From positions 50,872 to 114,871 of the forward strand of contig CBDBOO010000008.1 in assembly GCA_965208385.1 (NCBI GenBank): DNA of 64,000 bases, written 5' to 3'. Below are positions 27,020 to 34,662 of the stretch, in pieces (within the stretch, counting starts at the first letter, position 1; every line of letters begins with the position of its first letter). The notes under the pieces are model-generated. The model made no database searches. It was not told the origin of the DNA and saw only the letters and a list, made by a program, of their open reading frames with translations. The stretch comes from Endozoicomonas sp965208385. GTDB lineage: Bacteria; Pseudomonadota; Gammaproteobacteria; Pseudomonadales; Endozoicomonadaceae. The position numbers and the translations under genes are program-made.

Positions 27020-27636
27020 CTCTGATTGGCCAAAAACAAAAAATCCTTAATAGGCAAAAAGGCGTGAAGTTCGTTGATATGCCTCAGTGGGCGCAGGATC
27101 GCATTGTTTATTTTGGCCGTAAAATCAACCGTCTGAAATGCAAAAAGGATGACATCATTCTGGATTTGCATAATCGTCTGGCATTCGATCTGGTTTCCCG
27201 TTATGACGTGATCTTTTTGCCCACGTTTGAAACCAGAGGAATGGTTACAAGGAAGGGCAAAAAAGTTCGCACAATTCGCCGGAATACTTGCCGTCAGATG
27301 CTAGATCTCAATCATTACGGCTTTAAATTACGTCTAAAGTGGTACGCCAAAAAGTACGGGAAGCACGTTGTTGATTGCAATGAAGCGTACACATCAAAAA
27401 CCCGAACGTGGGATGGCACCCTTAATGATCGGCTGGGTTCGACAAAGATCTTAAAAGGTGACGGGTTCACCATTGATCGTGACATCAACGGTGCGAGGAA
27501 CGTCTTTCTTAAAGGTTTAACAAGGGCAGCTTGAGCCTTAATCATAACAACGAATATTGCGTTCGTTGCGATTTTAATCGAGAGCTATCTACAGATCCCT
27601 GATGATCATTCACTCTTCCAGATAAGCCCTGCAAAC

Positions 27637-27863
27637 GTAACTATTCAGTACCCGTAAAAAAATTGGAATACTGACCAGCATTTCGTTGCTGAACACAGAA
27701 TTGAAATTTTGCCCTGATTTTCCGGCAATAAGCACTTGGAACACTATTTTTAGTGCGATCGTACAAGTATGACGAAAATAGTGTTCCCTTGAGCGCCTTG
27801 TGCAGCAAAGCTTATGACTAAATCTTATTTCTGCAAAGGTTTTCAAGGGTGCTGAATAGTTAC
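27637..27863. mobile_element. 227-bp miniature element with 8-bp target duplication
   Basis: 17-bp terminal inverted repeats with one mismatch (GTAACTATTCAGTACCC left; GTAACTATTCAGCACCC inverted right) are flanked by a perfect 8-bp duplication CTGCAAAC at 27629-27636 and 27864-27871. The GTAA... ends and 8-bp duplication recall IS66-family termini, so it may be a non-autonomous IS66 relative. Inside is a perfect 13-bp inverted repeat (27738-27750 and 27775-27787, GGAACACTATTTT). It has no coding capacity. Confidence 0.9.
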
Positions 27864-27873
27864 CTGCAAACAG

Positions 27874-27905
27874 CCGTGAGCGAAAAATGCCGCTCACGGA
27901 GCGGC
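27874..27905. other. Two mutually exclusive hairpins
   Basis: CCGTGAGCG (27874-27882) pairs with CGCTCACGG (27891-27899). The overlapping GCCGCTC (27889-27895) pairs with GAGCGGC (27899-27905). Both cannot form together. They lie next to the CTGCAAAC target duplication in a gene-free stretch between tnpB and pdxB. Confidence 0.55.
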
Positions 27906-27934
27906 ATGAAAATAGCTATAGCCCCAAAACAGAA

Positions 27935-27976
27935 AATCTTGTACAGACAATCTTGTACAGAAAACCTTGTACAGAA
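27935..27976. repeat. Three tandem 14-bp repeats containing TTGTACA
   Basis: Units AATCTTGTACAGAC, AATCTTGTACAGAA and AACCTTGTACAGAA are head to tail. Each has a TGTACA palindrome on the same helical face pattern (period 14). They lie about 80 bp past the pdxB stop. They could be protein-binding iterons or slippage products; no function can be shown. Confidence 0.75.
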
Positions 27977-28053
27977 AGTCCAATCAAATTCTTCTGGTCT
28001 CGTTCCTTGCCAATTTATTCTACAGGGACAGTAAAGGAGATACTTCACGTTCG

Positions 28054-29208
28054 TTAATGTTCAGCATCCACTTTAAAATTCAGTGCCTTGAGTGCCCGCT
28101 GTACTTCAGATGTGCACTTTTTAGTCTGGACTTTGAGCGTACTGAATTCCCGGCGTACCGGATAATTTCGTCGCAAGAGGTCAAAAGCAATTTTTCGGTT
28201 TTCCTGATCAAGGCCCGAAAACTTCTTTCTCATCACGCCATCGTCGCGGCGAATGTCGTATACGGCTCGAATGGCGATAGAATGCGCATCATCAATAGTG
28301 GCGTCGTTGGAAAAACCAATATTCTTTAAAACCGGATCTGGCGTTATAGCCGCAAGCCTCACCCTGGCAGGCAGGCCAAAACTCTGGCACAGCGCTTTAT
28401 AAATCATCCCGGTTCCAGCAATTTTTCCGTCCAGGCTGTAACCCGCGATATGAGGTGTGGCTATATCCACCAGCTGCATTAACCCGGGATCAACATCCGG
28501 CTCAAACTCCCAGACATCCAGTACCACGGATAAATCCGGACAATCTTGCAATCTTTTTTTCAACGCCCGATTATCCACAACCGGGCCACGGCCTGCATTA
28601 ATCAGAATGGTACCAGGCTTCATTCGAGCGAGCTGTTCTGTGCCAATCAGGTGATAACTGGGGTAATCACCCTCTCTGGTTAATGGCGTATGAAGACAAA
28701 TAATATCGCATCGGTCAATCAAGGATTCCAGATCCAGAAAACCCACAGAATCAATCGGTTCACAAAGCGGATCATTGGCATAGACCTTAACACCCAGGCC
28801 TCTTAATACCTCATACAACCGGCCACCCACCTGCCCCTTTCCAATCACACCAACAGTACGTTGCCTGAGATCAAAACCGTCTCTTTCTGCCAGAACATCC
28901 AATGCGGCCAATACATATTCAACCACAGCTCTGGCATTACAACCCGGCGCATTGGTGAAGGTAATATTGCGGGAGGCAAGATACTCACAATCAAGATGAT
29001 CATGACCCGCCGTGGCTGTTCCGACAAACTTGACAGGACTGTTCTCTAACAGGGTTTTATCAACCCGGGTAATAGAGCGAACCAGCAGAGCATCGGCGTC
29101 CTTCAGATCATCGGCTGAAATGGTACGCCCCGGCAGAGCGACAACATTCCCGATTGCGCCAAAGCACTCCATTAACAGCGGGATATTCTCGTCGGCAACT
29201 ATCTTCAT
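28054..29208 (-). CDS. pdxB: Erythronate-4-phosphate dehydrogenase
   Basis: A 384-aa NAD-dependent D-2-hydroxyacid dehydrogenase of pyridoxal 5'-phosphate synthesis. It oxidises 4-phosphoerythronate. The N-terminus KIVADENIPLLMECFG is typical of PdxB. The Rossmann motif VGVIGKGQVGGRL (about 118-130), the Arg region NAGRGPVVDNRAL, and the catalytic His in TPHIAGYSLDGK are present. A C-terminal PdxB dimerisation domain (about 290-380) accounts for the length. It is a single gene with its start at 29208 and appears intact. Confidence 0.95.
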   Translation of the reverse strand: MKIVADENIPLLMECFGAIGNVVALPGRTISADDLKDADALLVRSITRVDKTLLENSPVKFVGTATAGHDHLDCEYLASRNITFTNAPGCNARAVVEYVLAALDVLAERDGFDLRQRTVGVIGKGQVGGRLYEVLRGLGVKVYANDPLCEPIDSVGFLDLESLIDRCDIICLHTPLTREGDYPSYHLIGTEQLARMKPGTILINAGRGPVVDNRALKKRLQDCPDLSVVLDVWEFEPDVDPGLMQLVDIATPHIAGYSLDGKIAGTGMIYKALCQSFGLPARVRLAAITPDPVLKNIGFSNDATIDDAHSIAIRAVYDIRRDDGVMRKKFSGLDQENRKIAFDLLRRNYPVRREFSTLKVQTKKCTSEVQRALKALNFKVDAEH

Positions 29209-29370
29209 AAATATTTAATACAATTATTGCGGTGGGATTGATCTTATTATTCCAATTGCACATTATCAATGGGCTATTCACGATTCTTATTCAATGCCCA
29301 TCACACCTGATGACGCTGATTATTTGCTGACTGCATTCACTCACATACCCAGGGAAACGGGTATAGTTCT

Positions 29371-30432
29371 ATGATGATCTTTTCAAAGCTCTTTCTGGTG
29401 ATTTTAGTCAGCCTGGCTATTTCGGCCTGCCAGGATCGTTCTGACCCACGTTATATTCTTGAACAGTACATCACCCGTATTGCCAGGGTTACATCAATTA
29501 ATGTCAGAACAACCTCCCATAACGATGTCACCTTGCCAACGCTGAACCAGCGCCAATACCCTTTGCCTGAAATCCGTATACAGGCATTGGATGCCCTGAA
29601 ACTGCTGAATTGTCCTGCTCTGAGCCAATCCGTCGCGTACCGCAATAGCAGCCTGGGTAAGCAAATGCTTCCCTCCCAATTATATTTCCATGAAAAAACA
29701 CTGCTTCGGCTGATTCCTGACTGTATCGCCAGCATAAGCAAGAAGAACAAACAGTCAGGAATAACCAATAAACTTTCACGGCTGTTAACACGGAAGCAAG
29801 ATGCCTTTCATGCAATAGAATGGAATCTGATGTTCGCCAATACCGAATTCATCAAGCAGCTGAACCATACCAGCGTACCCCTCCCACTCTCTGGAGACGC
29901 CGGGCAGCAGGGCACTGAACTGGCGCTGGTCTACCTTGGCAAATTGCTCAGGGATAAAAGTCTGAAATCCCCTTTCACCATCAGTGAGCTGGAAGGCCAG
30001 CTTCAACAGCTCAGCGCATCCGGTTATTCCGGGCAGCTGTTGTTCTCTGCCATTAAACTCAGCCAGTCTCTCAATCAGGTTTCAGAAATACTAGAGCAAC
30101 GATTACAACAAAAAGCCATTTGCAGCAACGGTAAAAAAAGCATTGAAGCGGATCGTCTGGCCAATGTATTCCAACTATTTTATGTTGATGTTATCCAGAC
30201 TTATCTGGCTGATATCCATCGGCGGGGAAATGATTTCCAGATTCTGCTGAACAATATTTTATCCGTCCTGCCACCTCCTCCTTCCCGGGCTATGCTCAAC
30301 TACCTCCATCAAATCACCAGTGCGCATCACAGAAACAGTATCTGGTATCAGCTTGAACACAGTATCAAACAACACACCAAAACCTGGCAAAAGGTATTTC
30401 ACCAGTGCCAGATGATACCGGGCAATAATTAG
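29371..30432 (+). CDS. DUF3080 family lipoprotein
   Basis: A 353-aa protein with a lipoprotein signal: MMIFSKLFLVILVSLAISAC, with the lipobox Cys at residue 20. The mature part (DRSDPRYILEQYITRIARV) matches the DUF3080 family of gammaproteobacteria. The function is unknown. The mature N-terminus begins with Gln-Asp after the Cys; Asp at +3 rather than +2 leaves sorting to the inner or outer membrane open. It stands alone downstream of divergent pdxB. Confidence 0.78.
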   Translation: MMIFSKLFLVILVSLAISACQDRSDPRYILEQYITRIARVTSINVRTTSHNDVTLPTLNQRQYPLPEIRIQALDALKLLNCPALSQSVAYRNSSLGKQMLPSQLYFHEKTLLRLIPDCIASISKKNKQSGITNKLSRLLTRKQDAFHAIEWNLMFANTEFIKQLNHTSVPLPLSGDAGQQGTELALVYLGKLLRDKSLKSPFTISELEGQLQQLSASGYSGQLLFSAIKLSQSLNQVSEILEQRLQQKAICSNGKKSIEADRLANVFQLFYVDVIQTYLADIHRRGNDFQILLNNILSVLPPPPSRAMLNYLHQITSAHHRNSIWYQLEHSIKQHTKTWQKVFHQCQMIPGNN

Positions 30433-30609
30433 ATCAGAACAAGAACACCACCACTCTCTTTCGGTATTTAATACTGAAAACGGGATCACCTGAACACTCT
30501 AATCTCCCCTGCCCCGCGGCCGATAATTATTTTTAACACGATGAATGTTCACATTGTTTTCAATTACAAAAACAGTCATCACTGCACATATTTCAGGAAA
30601 GTGGCTTAA

Positions 30610-31329
30610 ATGAAAGATAATTCCGGCAAGGGCCAAAAATCCGGTAAAGAAGACATCGATAGTGGCAATGTCATTGATCTGTTCACCAGAAAGCCCCTTG
30701 ATGAAGAACTTTCCGGTAAAATTATCCGTCTTGCACCGGAAAATGATGGCATGGAAATGCTCTACAGCAATGATGCCAATCCAGGCAAGTTGTTCAGTAT
30801 GAAAATTTTATGCTGGGCATTGATGAAAGACGGTGAAGTGGACGCCTTAATACCCTGGTTAAATAAAATCGTCCCTGCCCGTCAACTCAATGATCCACTC
30901 AATGGTCATTGGGAGGGCTATTTTGACAGCACACATGATCAGGCCTTCTTCGAACCGCCTTCCTACAAAATTGCCGAGCTGGATTCTGCTTCCGATTATT
31001 ATAAAACGGATAACGATGATAAAAATCTGATCATTCAGGAAATACCCGATAATATAGGAACCCACGCGGTGCTGACCGAAGATCATTTCAAATCTATTAT
31101 TCTGATTCATGTGACCAGTTGGCGATTACTGAATGACGGTCGCATTCATGCCATGCTGGCCGATGAAAAAAAAGTGGATAATACCCCCATACTTATTAAC
31201 GACTCCTGTCTTTTTCCGGCTCAGGAACATGAGCACTTCCATTATTTTTTTCATCATCTCATTGCCAACAAAATCAAGCATGGTGATCCGGAAGCGCTGG
31301 CCGCTTTTACTCATTTAGTCGAAAACTGA
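30610..31329 (+). CDS. Hypothetical acidic cytoplasmic protein
   Basis: A 239-aa protein with no signal peptide or membrane segment, rich in Asp and Lys. Two sections look like a diverged internal repeat: KILCWALMKDGEVDALIPW (about 65-83) and ILIHVTSWRLLNDGRIHAML (about 164-183), both of the form hydrophobic-W-LL/M-x-DG-x-x-x-A. This suggests a duplicated domain. A His-rich stretch (EHEHFHYFFHHL, about 211-222) could bind metal. I do not recognise a family. Confidence 0.6.
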   Translation: MKDNSGKGQKSGKEDIDSGNVIDLFTRKPLDEELSGKIIRLAPENDGMEMLYSNDANPGKLFSMKILCWALMKDGEVDALIPWLNKIVPARQLNDPLNGHWEGYFDSTHDQAFFEPPSYKIAELDSASDYYKTDNDDKNLIIQEIPDNIGTHAVLTEDHFKSIILIHVTSWRLLNDGRIHAMLADEKKVDNTPILINDSCLFPAQEHEHFHYFFHHLIANKIKHGDPEALAAFTHLVEN

Positions 31330-31780
31330 TATCAGGTATTCCGGATTGATAATCAGGCTTAGCGATGATGTCCGGAAACTCAGTTGCTAATATCGCAGCT
31401 CAATATCCCTTCCTGCTAAAATGTATTCTCAATTTCCGTTCTGATTTCCAACTTCCCCTGACGTTTCAATTTTTGAATTGAATGATTAAAAAGAATCACA
31501 AAGCTGACCTATCGGTCAATAGTGTTTTTTCACAAAAAATACAAAAAAACTGATTTAAGTCTGGGTATTTGTATTTTTGATGTATAGAATGTGCACCGAA
31601 AACAACAAATCACAACAAGAACCTGTTATACGTTGTTCTTCTCTATTGATTTTATCGGTAAAACGCCAACTTTACTGATAAAAACAAACTGTAATTTAGT
31701 GGACCTGAACACAGATCCGGTCTGATGACTAATATGCAGACTGGTGTTAATCATCAGGACTTCACACACAAGGTACGACA
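31330..31780. other. Long leader region before the Tsx-like gene
   Basis: 451 bp of AT-rich sequence with no gene. It includes TCAATT-TTTG-AATTGA (31466-31481) and a stem-loop TTATCGGTAAA / TTTACTGATAA (31652-31662 and 31671-31681, one G-T pair) in the probable mRNA leader. E. coli tsx is controlled by CRP and CytR, but no full CRP site (TGTGA-N6-TCACA) was found here. Confidence 0.4.
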
Positions 31781-32659
31781 ATGAGCAAACTCTCAACGAC
31801 TTTATTAGCCGCTGCTCTGGCTGCTGGCTCCATGACTTCCTATGCCGCTGATTATTCTGATGGCGACACGCATAAGAATGATTACAAATGGATGCAGGCG
31901 AACCTGATGTATGCTCTGGAAGAGCAGCCACGTTTAGACAATGCCAGCAGTGATGGCCATAACTATCTAGAACTCGAGTTCGGCGGGCGTGCCGGCATCC
32001 TGGATTATTATGGCTATGTTGATGTATTCAACCTGACCAACAAAGACGACAGTGACAAGAAAGGTGCCAGCAAGGAATTTATCAAGTTCGCCCCTCGTAT
32101 CTCCCTGGATGGCCTGACCGGTAAAGACCTGTCTTTCGGCCCTGTACAGGAAGTTTATTTTGCCACTCTGTTTAACTGGGGCGGAGGCGGCGGCACCAAT
32201 TGCGATAGCGATGGTAACTGCATTGAAGGTTCTGATGTAAACAATTCATTCTGGGGAGTGGGTTCCGACATTATGGTTCCTTGGCTGGGCAAAATCGGCC
32301 TGAACCTGTACGGCTTGTATGACCTGAATACTAAAGAATGGAATGGTTACCAAGTATCCACCAACTGGTTCAAGCCTTTCTACACTTTTGAGAATGGCAG
32401 TTTCTTGTCCTACCAAGGCTATATTGACTACCAGTTCGGTGCTGACAAAGCCTATGACAGTGACGGCAATCAGATGAATACTAGCAACGGTGGTGCTATG
32501 TTTAATGGCTTGTACTGGCACAGCAAATACTATTCTCTGGGTTACGGTCTGAAAGCATATAAAGATGTTTACACTGCGAAAGATGGTGCTCCTGTAGCTG
32601 GTTCGACTCTTAATTCTACTGGATTCAGCCACTATTTTGCAGCAACCTACAAGTTCTGA
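31781..32659 (+). CDS. Tsx-like nucleoside-specific outer-membrane channel
   Basis: A 292-aa outer-membrane beta-barrel of the Tsx/OmpK family, which passes nucleosides and serves in some species as a phage receptor. A signal peptide (about 1-23, ending SYAAD) is followed by alternating aromatic strands: WMQANLMYALEEQPR, NYLELEFGGRAGILDYYGYVDVFNL, and a C-terminal Phe in YFAATYKF, the outer-membrane sorting signal. A Gly/Cys loop (GGGGGTNCDSDGNCIEG, about 128-144) could form a disulphide. A strong terminator follows. Confidence 0.85.
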   Translation: MSKLSTTLLAAALAAGSMTSYAADYSDGDTHKNDYKWMQANLMYALEEQPRLDNASSDGHNYLELEFGGRAGILDYYGYVDVFNLTNKDDSDKKGASKEFIKFAPRISLDGLTGKDLSFGPVQEVYFATLFNWGGGGGTNCDSDGNCIEGSDVNNSFWGVGSDIMVPWLGKIGLNLYGLYDLNTKEWNGYQVSTNWFKPFYTFENGSFLSYQGYIDYQFGADKAYDSDGNQMNTSNGGAMFNGLYWHSKYYSLGYGLKAYKDVYTAKDGAPVAGSTLNSTGFSHYFAATYKF

Positions 32660-32672
32660 TATTCAGAGCCTG

Positions 32673-32702
32673 AAAAGACCGGCAATGGCCGGTCTTTTTT
32701 TA
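32673..32702 (+). terminator. Rho-independent terminator of the Tsx-like gene
   Basis: GACCGGC (32677-32683), loop AATG, GCCGGTC (32688-32694), then a run of seven T. An A-run before the stem suggests it also works for the other strand. Confidence 0.92.
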
Positions 32703-32734
32703 TCCAGAGTATTTGATTGGGAAGAGCAACAAGA

Positions 32735-32902
32735 ATGAAAAAACCGGAACGCCCTGAAGACGATGATTGCTGTGGAGGTGGTTGCAGTCCCTGTGTCTGG
32801 GATACATACAACCGGCTGTTATCTGACTGGCTGGAGCAACAGGGAAAAAATCCTCTGCAATCCCCGGACAAAGATCACACCCCCTCCCCGGAATATCGCT
32901 AG
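32735..32902 (+). CDS. Oxidoreductase-like domain small protein
   Basis: A 55-aa protein with the Oxidored_like motif (PF09791): KPERPEDDDCCGGGCSPCVWD, containing four cysteines, then TYNRLLSDWLEQQ. In other proteins this motif forms an N-terminal metal- or thiol-binding segment. The role is unknown. The frame opens upstream, but ATG 32735 gives the family start (MKKPERPED). Confidence 0.7.
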   Translation: MKKPERPEDDDCCGGGCSPCVWDTYNRLLSDWLEQQGKNPLQSPDKDHTPSPEYR

Positions 32903-32953
32903 ATTCACTTAATTAATACACAATATCTACAACGGATAAAATGCACCGTCAGC

Positions 32954-33199
32954 CTATTTCTCAACCTTGCGTATCAAGTAAATATACTGCTTTCCCTGTT
33001 CCTGCTTTTCCAGTAATTCATGATCCAGAAAATTACAGAATTTCGGAATATCCCGCTGGGTTGAAGGATCTGTTGCCAGAACTTTGACAATATCTCCCGG
33101 TGCCATATCCCGCACTTTATTATGAAGCATCATGACCGGTTCAGGACAAAACAAGCCACTGGTATCCAACTCATGATTCACTTCAAAGACTTCTGACAT
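32954..33199 (-). CDS. tusA: Sulfurtransferase TusA
   Basis: An 81-aa TusA/SirA-family protein. It carries persulfide sulfur from cysteine desulfurase to the TusBCD relay for 2-thiouridine in tRNA, among other uses. The active Cys lies in LDTSGLFCPEPVMML (residue about 18), followed by GDIVKVLATDPSTQRDIPKFC. It overlaps the end of the upstream MATE gene by 17 bp, so the two are co-transcribed. Confidence 0.92.
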   Translation of the reverse strand: MSEVFEVNHELDTSGLFCPEPVMMLHNKVRDMAPGDIVKVLATDPSTQRDIPKFCNFLDHELLEKQEQGKQYIYLIRKVEK

Positions 33200-34529
33200 T
33201 AACTTCCCCTGGAATCCAGATATTATTCACAGTAAACCGCCGATAAACCAGTAGCAGAGTGACGCTTCTGGCCATCATAAAAATCGTATAGCTTAGCCAT
33301 AACCCATGGTTCCCCAGATTCTGACTGAAGTACCAGACGGGCAAAAAAACCACCAGAGCGGCAACCAGCATGGTGTGCTGCATCATATCAGTACGCACAG
33401 CCCCAATGAAGACACCATCCAGCCAGAAACACCAGACTGCCGCCATGGGCATAATGATCAACCAGGGTAAATAGATCAACGCCTGTTCTGCTACGGCCGG
33501 AATACTGGTCAACCAGCCAAGCCAGAACTCCCCGAAAATGTAGAGCACCAGTACAAACAACAGCCCACAGATCAGAGAACACCAGCCTGTAGCCTTGATA
33601 ACTTCATGAAACTGTTTGTTATTTTTCCTGCCAACCGCTTCTCCGGTTAACGCTTCTGCAGCATGGGCAAAGCCGTCCAGACCATTGGAAATCAACAGCA
33701 ACAGGTTCAGCAATAATGCATTAGCCGCCAGATACTCATCCCCTAGTTTGGCACCCTGAGCGGTGAAGAACGCCTGAACGAACAACAGGCAGAGTGTTCG
33801 AACAAAGAGATGACGATTGAGCAGCATCAACTGACCGAAGGCCTGCAAATCCGTCAACATCTTTGTAGTAAACGCACCCGCTTCTCGATTCAGGACATGA
33901 CGAACCAGATAAAGCCCGATTGCCAGACTCACATAGTCAGCAATCACAGTAGCCAAAGCAGCTCCCTGTGTTGCCCATCCCAGCTTCAGCACAAAGAGCA
34001 GATCAAGGGCGATATTCACAGCATTACTCACCACCAGTATCAGCAACGGTCCCCTGGGTCGATGCATACCGATCAGCCAGCCAATAAGTGCATAATTGAT
34101 CAATACGGCCGGAGCTGAATAAATGCGTGTTTCAAAGTAAATATTTGCCTGTCCCGCAGCCGGTGCACTGGCCTCAAAAAAAGGCAGGACAAGTTCGATT
34201 AAAAACGAAGAAAACAGCATGAGCAACAGGCCAATCACCAGCGCCAACACCACCGATTGCAATAGCCACTTTCTGACAGAATCTGAGTCCTTGCGTCCTT
34301 TTGCCTGAGCCACCAGTCCGGTAGTTCCCATGCGCAGAAATCCAAAGGCCCAGAACAGCATACTGAAAACCGTTGCAGCAATGGCAACCCCCGCCAGGTA
34401 TTCAGAAGAAGGCAAATGCCCCAGAACACCAGCATCTACAAGCCCCAGAAGCGGTACAGAAATATTGGAAATAATAGCAGGCCAGGCAAATTGCCAGACA
34501 CGCTGATAAACAGACAGAGAATTGGACAA
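33183..34529 (-). CDS. dinF: MATE-family efflux transporter (DinF-like)
   Basis: A 448-aa inner-membrane protein with about 12 hydrophobic helices, of the multidrug and toxic compound extrusion family, DinF branch. The N-terminus VWQFAWPAIISNISVPLLGLVDAGVLGHL is typical. These proteins export cationic drugs or toxic metabolites using Na+ or H+. It is first in a two-gene unit with tusA. No LexA box was recognised upstream, although E. coli dinF is SOS-controlled. Confidence 0.85.
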   Translation of the reverse strand: MSNSLSVYQRVWQFAWPAIISNISVPLLGLVDAGVLGHLPSSEYLAGVAIAATVFSMLFWAFGFLRMGTTGLVAQAKGRKDSDSVRKWLLQSVVLALVIGLLLMLFSSFLIELVLPFFEASAPAAGQANIYFETRIYSAPAVLINYALIGWLIGMHRPRGPLLILVVSNAVNIALDLLFVLKLGWATQGAALATVIADYVSLAIGLYLVRHVLNREAGAFTTKMLTDLQAFGQLMLLNRHLFVRTLCLLFVQAFFTAQGAKLGDEYLAANALLLNLLLLISNGLDGFAHAAEALTGEAVGRKNNKQFHEVIKATGWCSLICGLLFVLVLYIFGEFWLGWLTSIPAVAEQALIYLPWLIIMPMAAVWCFWLDGVFIGAVRTDMMQHTMLVAALVVFLPVWYFSQNLGNHGLWLSYTIFMMARSVTLLLVYRRFTVNNIWIPGEVNVRSL

Positions 34530-34662
34530 CAGTGTTTCCCCCGAAGAATCACTGCATTTTACAGAGATTTATGGACAAGAAGAATAAGTACTGCTTTCTT
34601 TATCCTTGTCAACGAGCACACCACTATCACTTGTTACTTTTCACTTGTTACTGAGCTGTTGA

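Larger units (their letters stand above)
24641..27534 (+). pseudogene. tnpB: IS607-type TnpB split by ISKra4-like copy 2
   Basis: RNA-guided nuclease-type protein of the TnpB/OrfB family, in two parts: up to 25405 and from 27020 to 27534. The RuvC acids are visible: Asp in CVGIDPGLRTFAT (first part), Glu in LPTFETRG and Asp in IDRDINGARNV (second part). The zinc-ribbon position reads NEAYTSKTRTWDG, where relatives have Cys pairs, so the ribbon looks degenerate. Removing the insert and one CTCTGATT restores the frame (DTLIGQKQK). The start is uncertain: ATG 24641 is used here, inside tnpA; family homology begins at about 24720. Not functional as it stands. Confidence 0.85.

Noticed and set aside
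26950..27534. 194-aa gene starting inside the ISKra4-like element
   Set aside because: The first 24 codons come from the IS end. The rest is the C-terminal half of the split tnpB.
27610..27897. 95-aa minus-strand frame
   Set aside because: It coincides with the 227-bp miniature element and has no recognisable protein features.
27935..27976. CRISPR-like array
   Set aside because: The repeats are 14 bp, directly adjoining, with no spacers and no cas genes.
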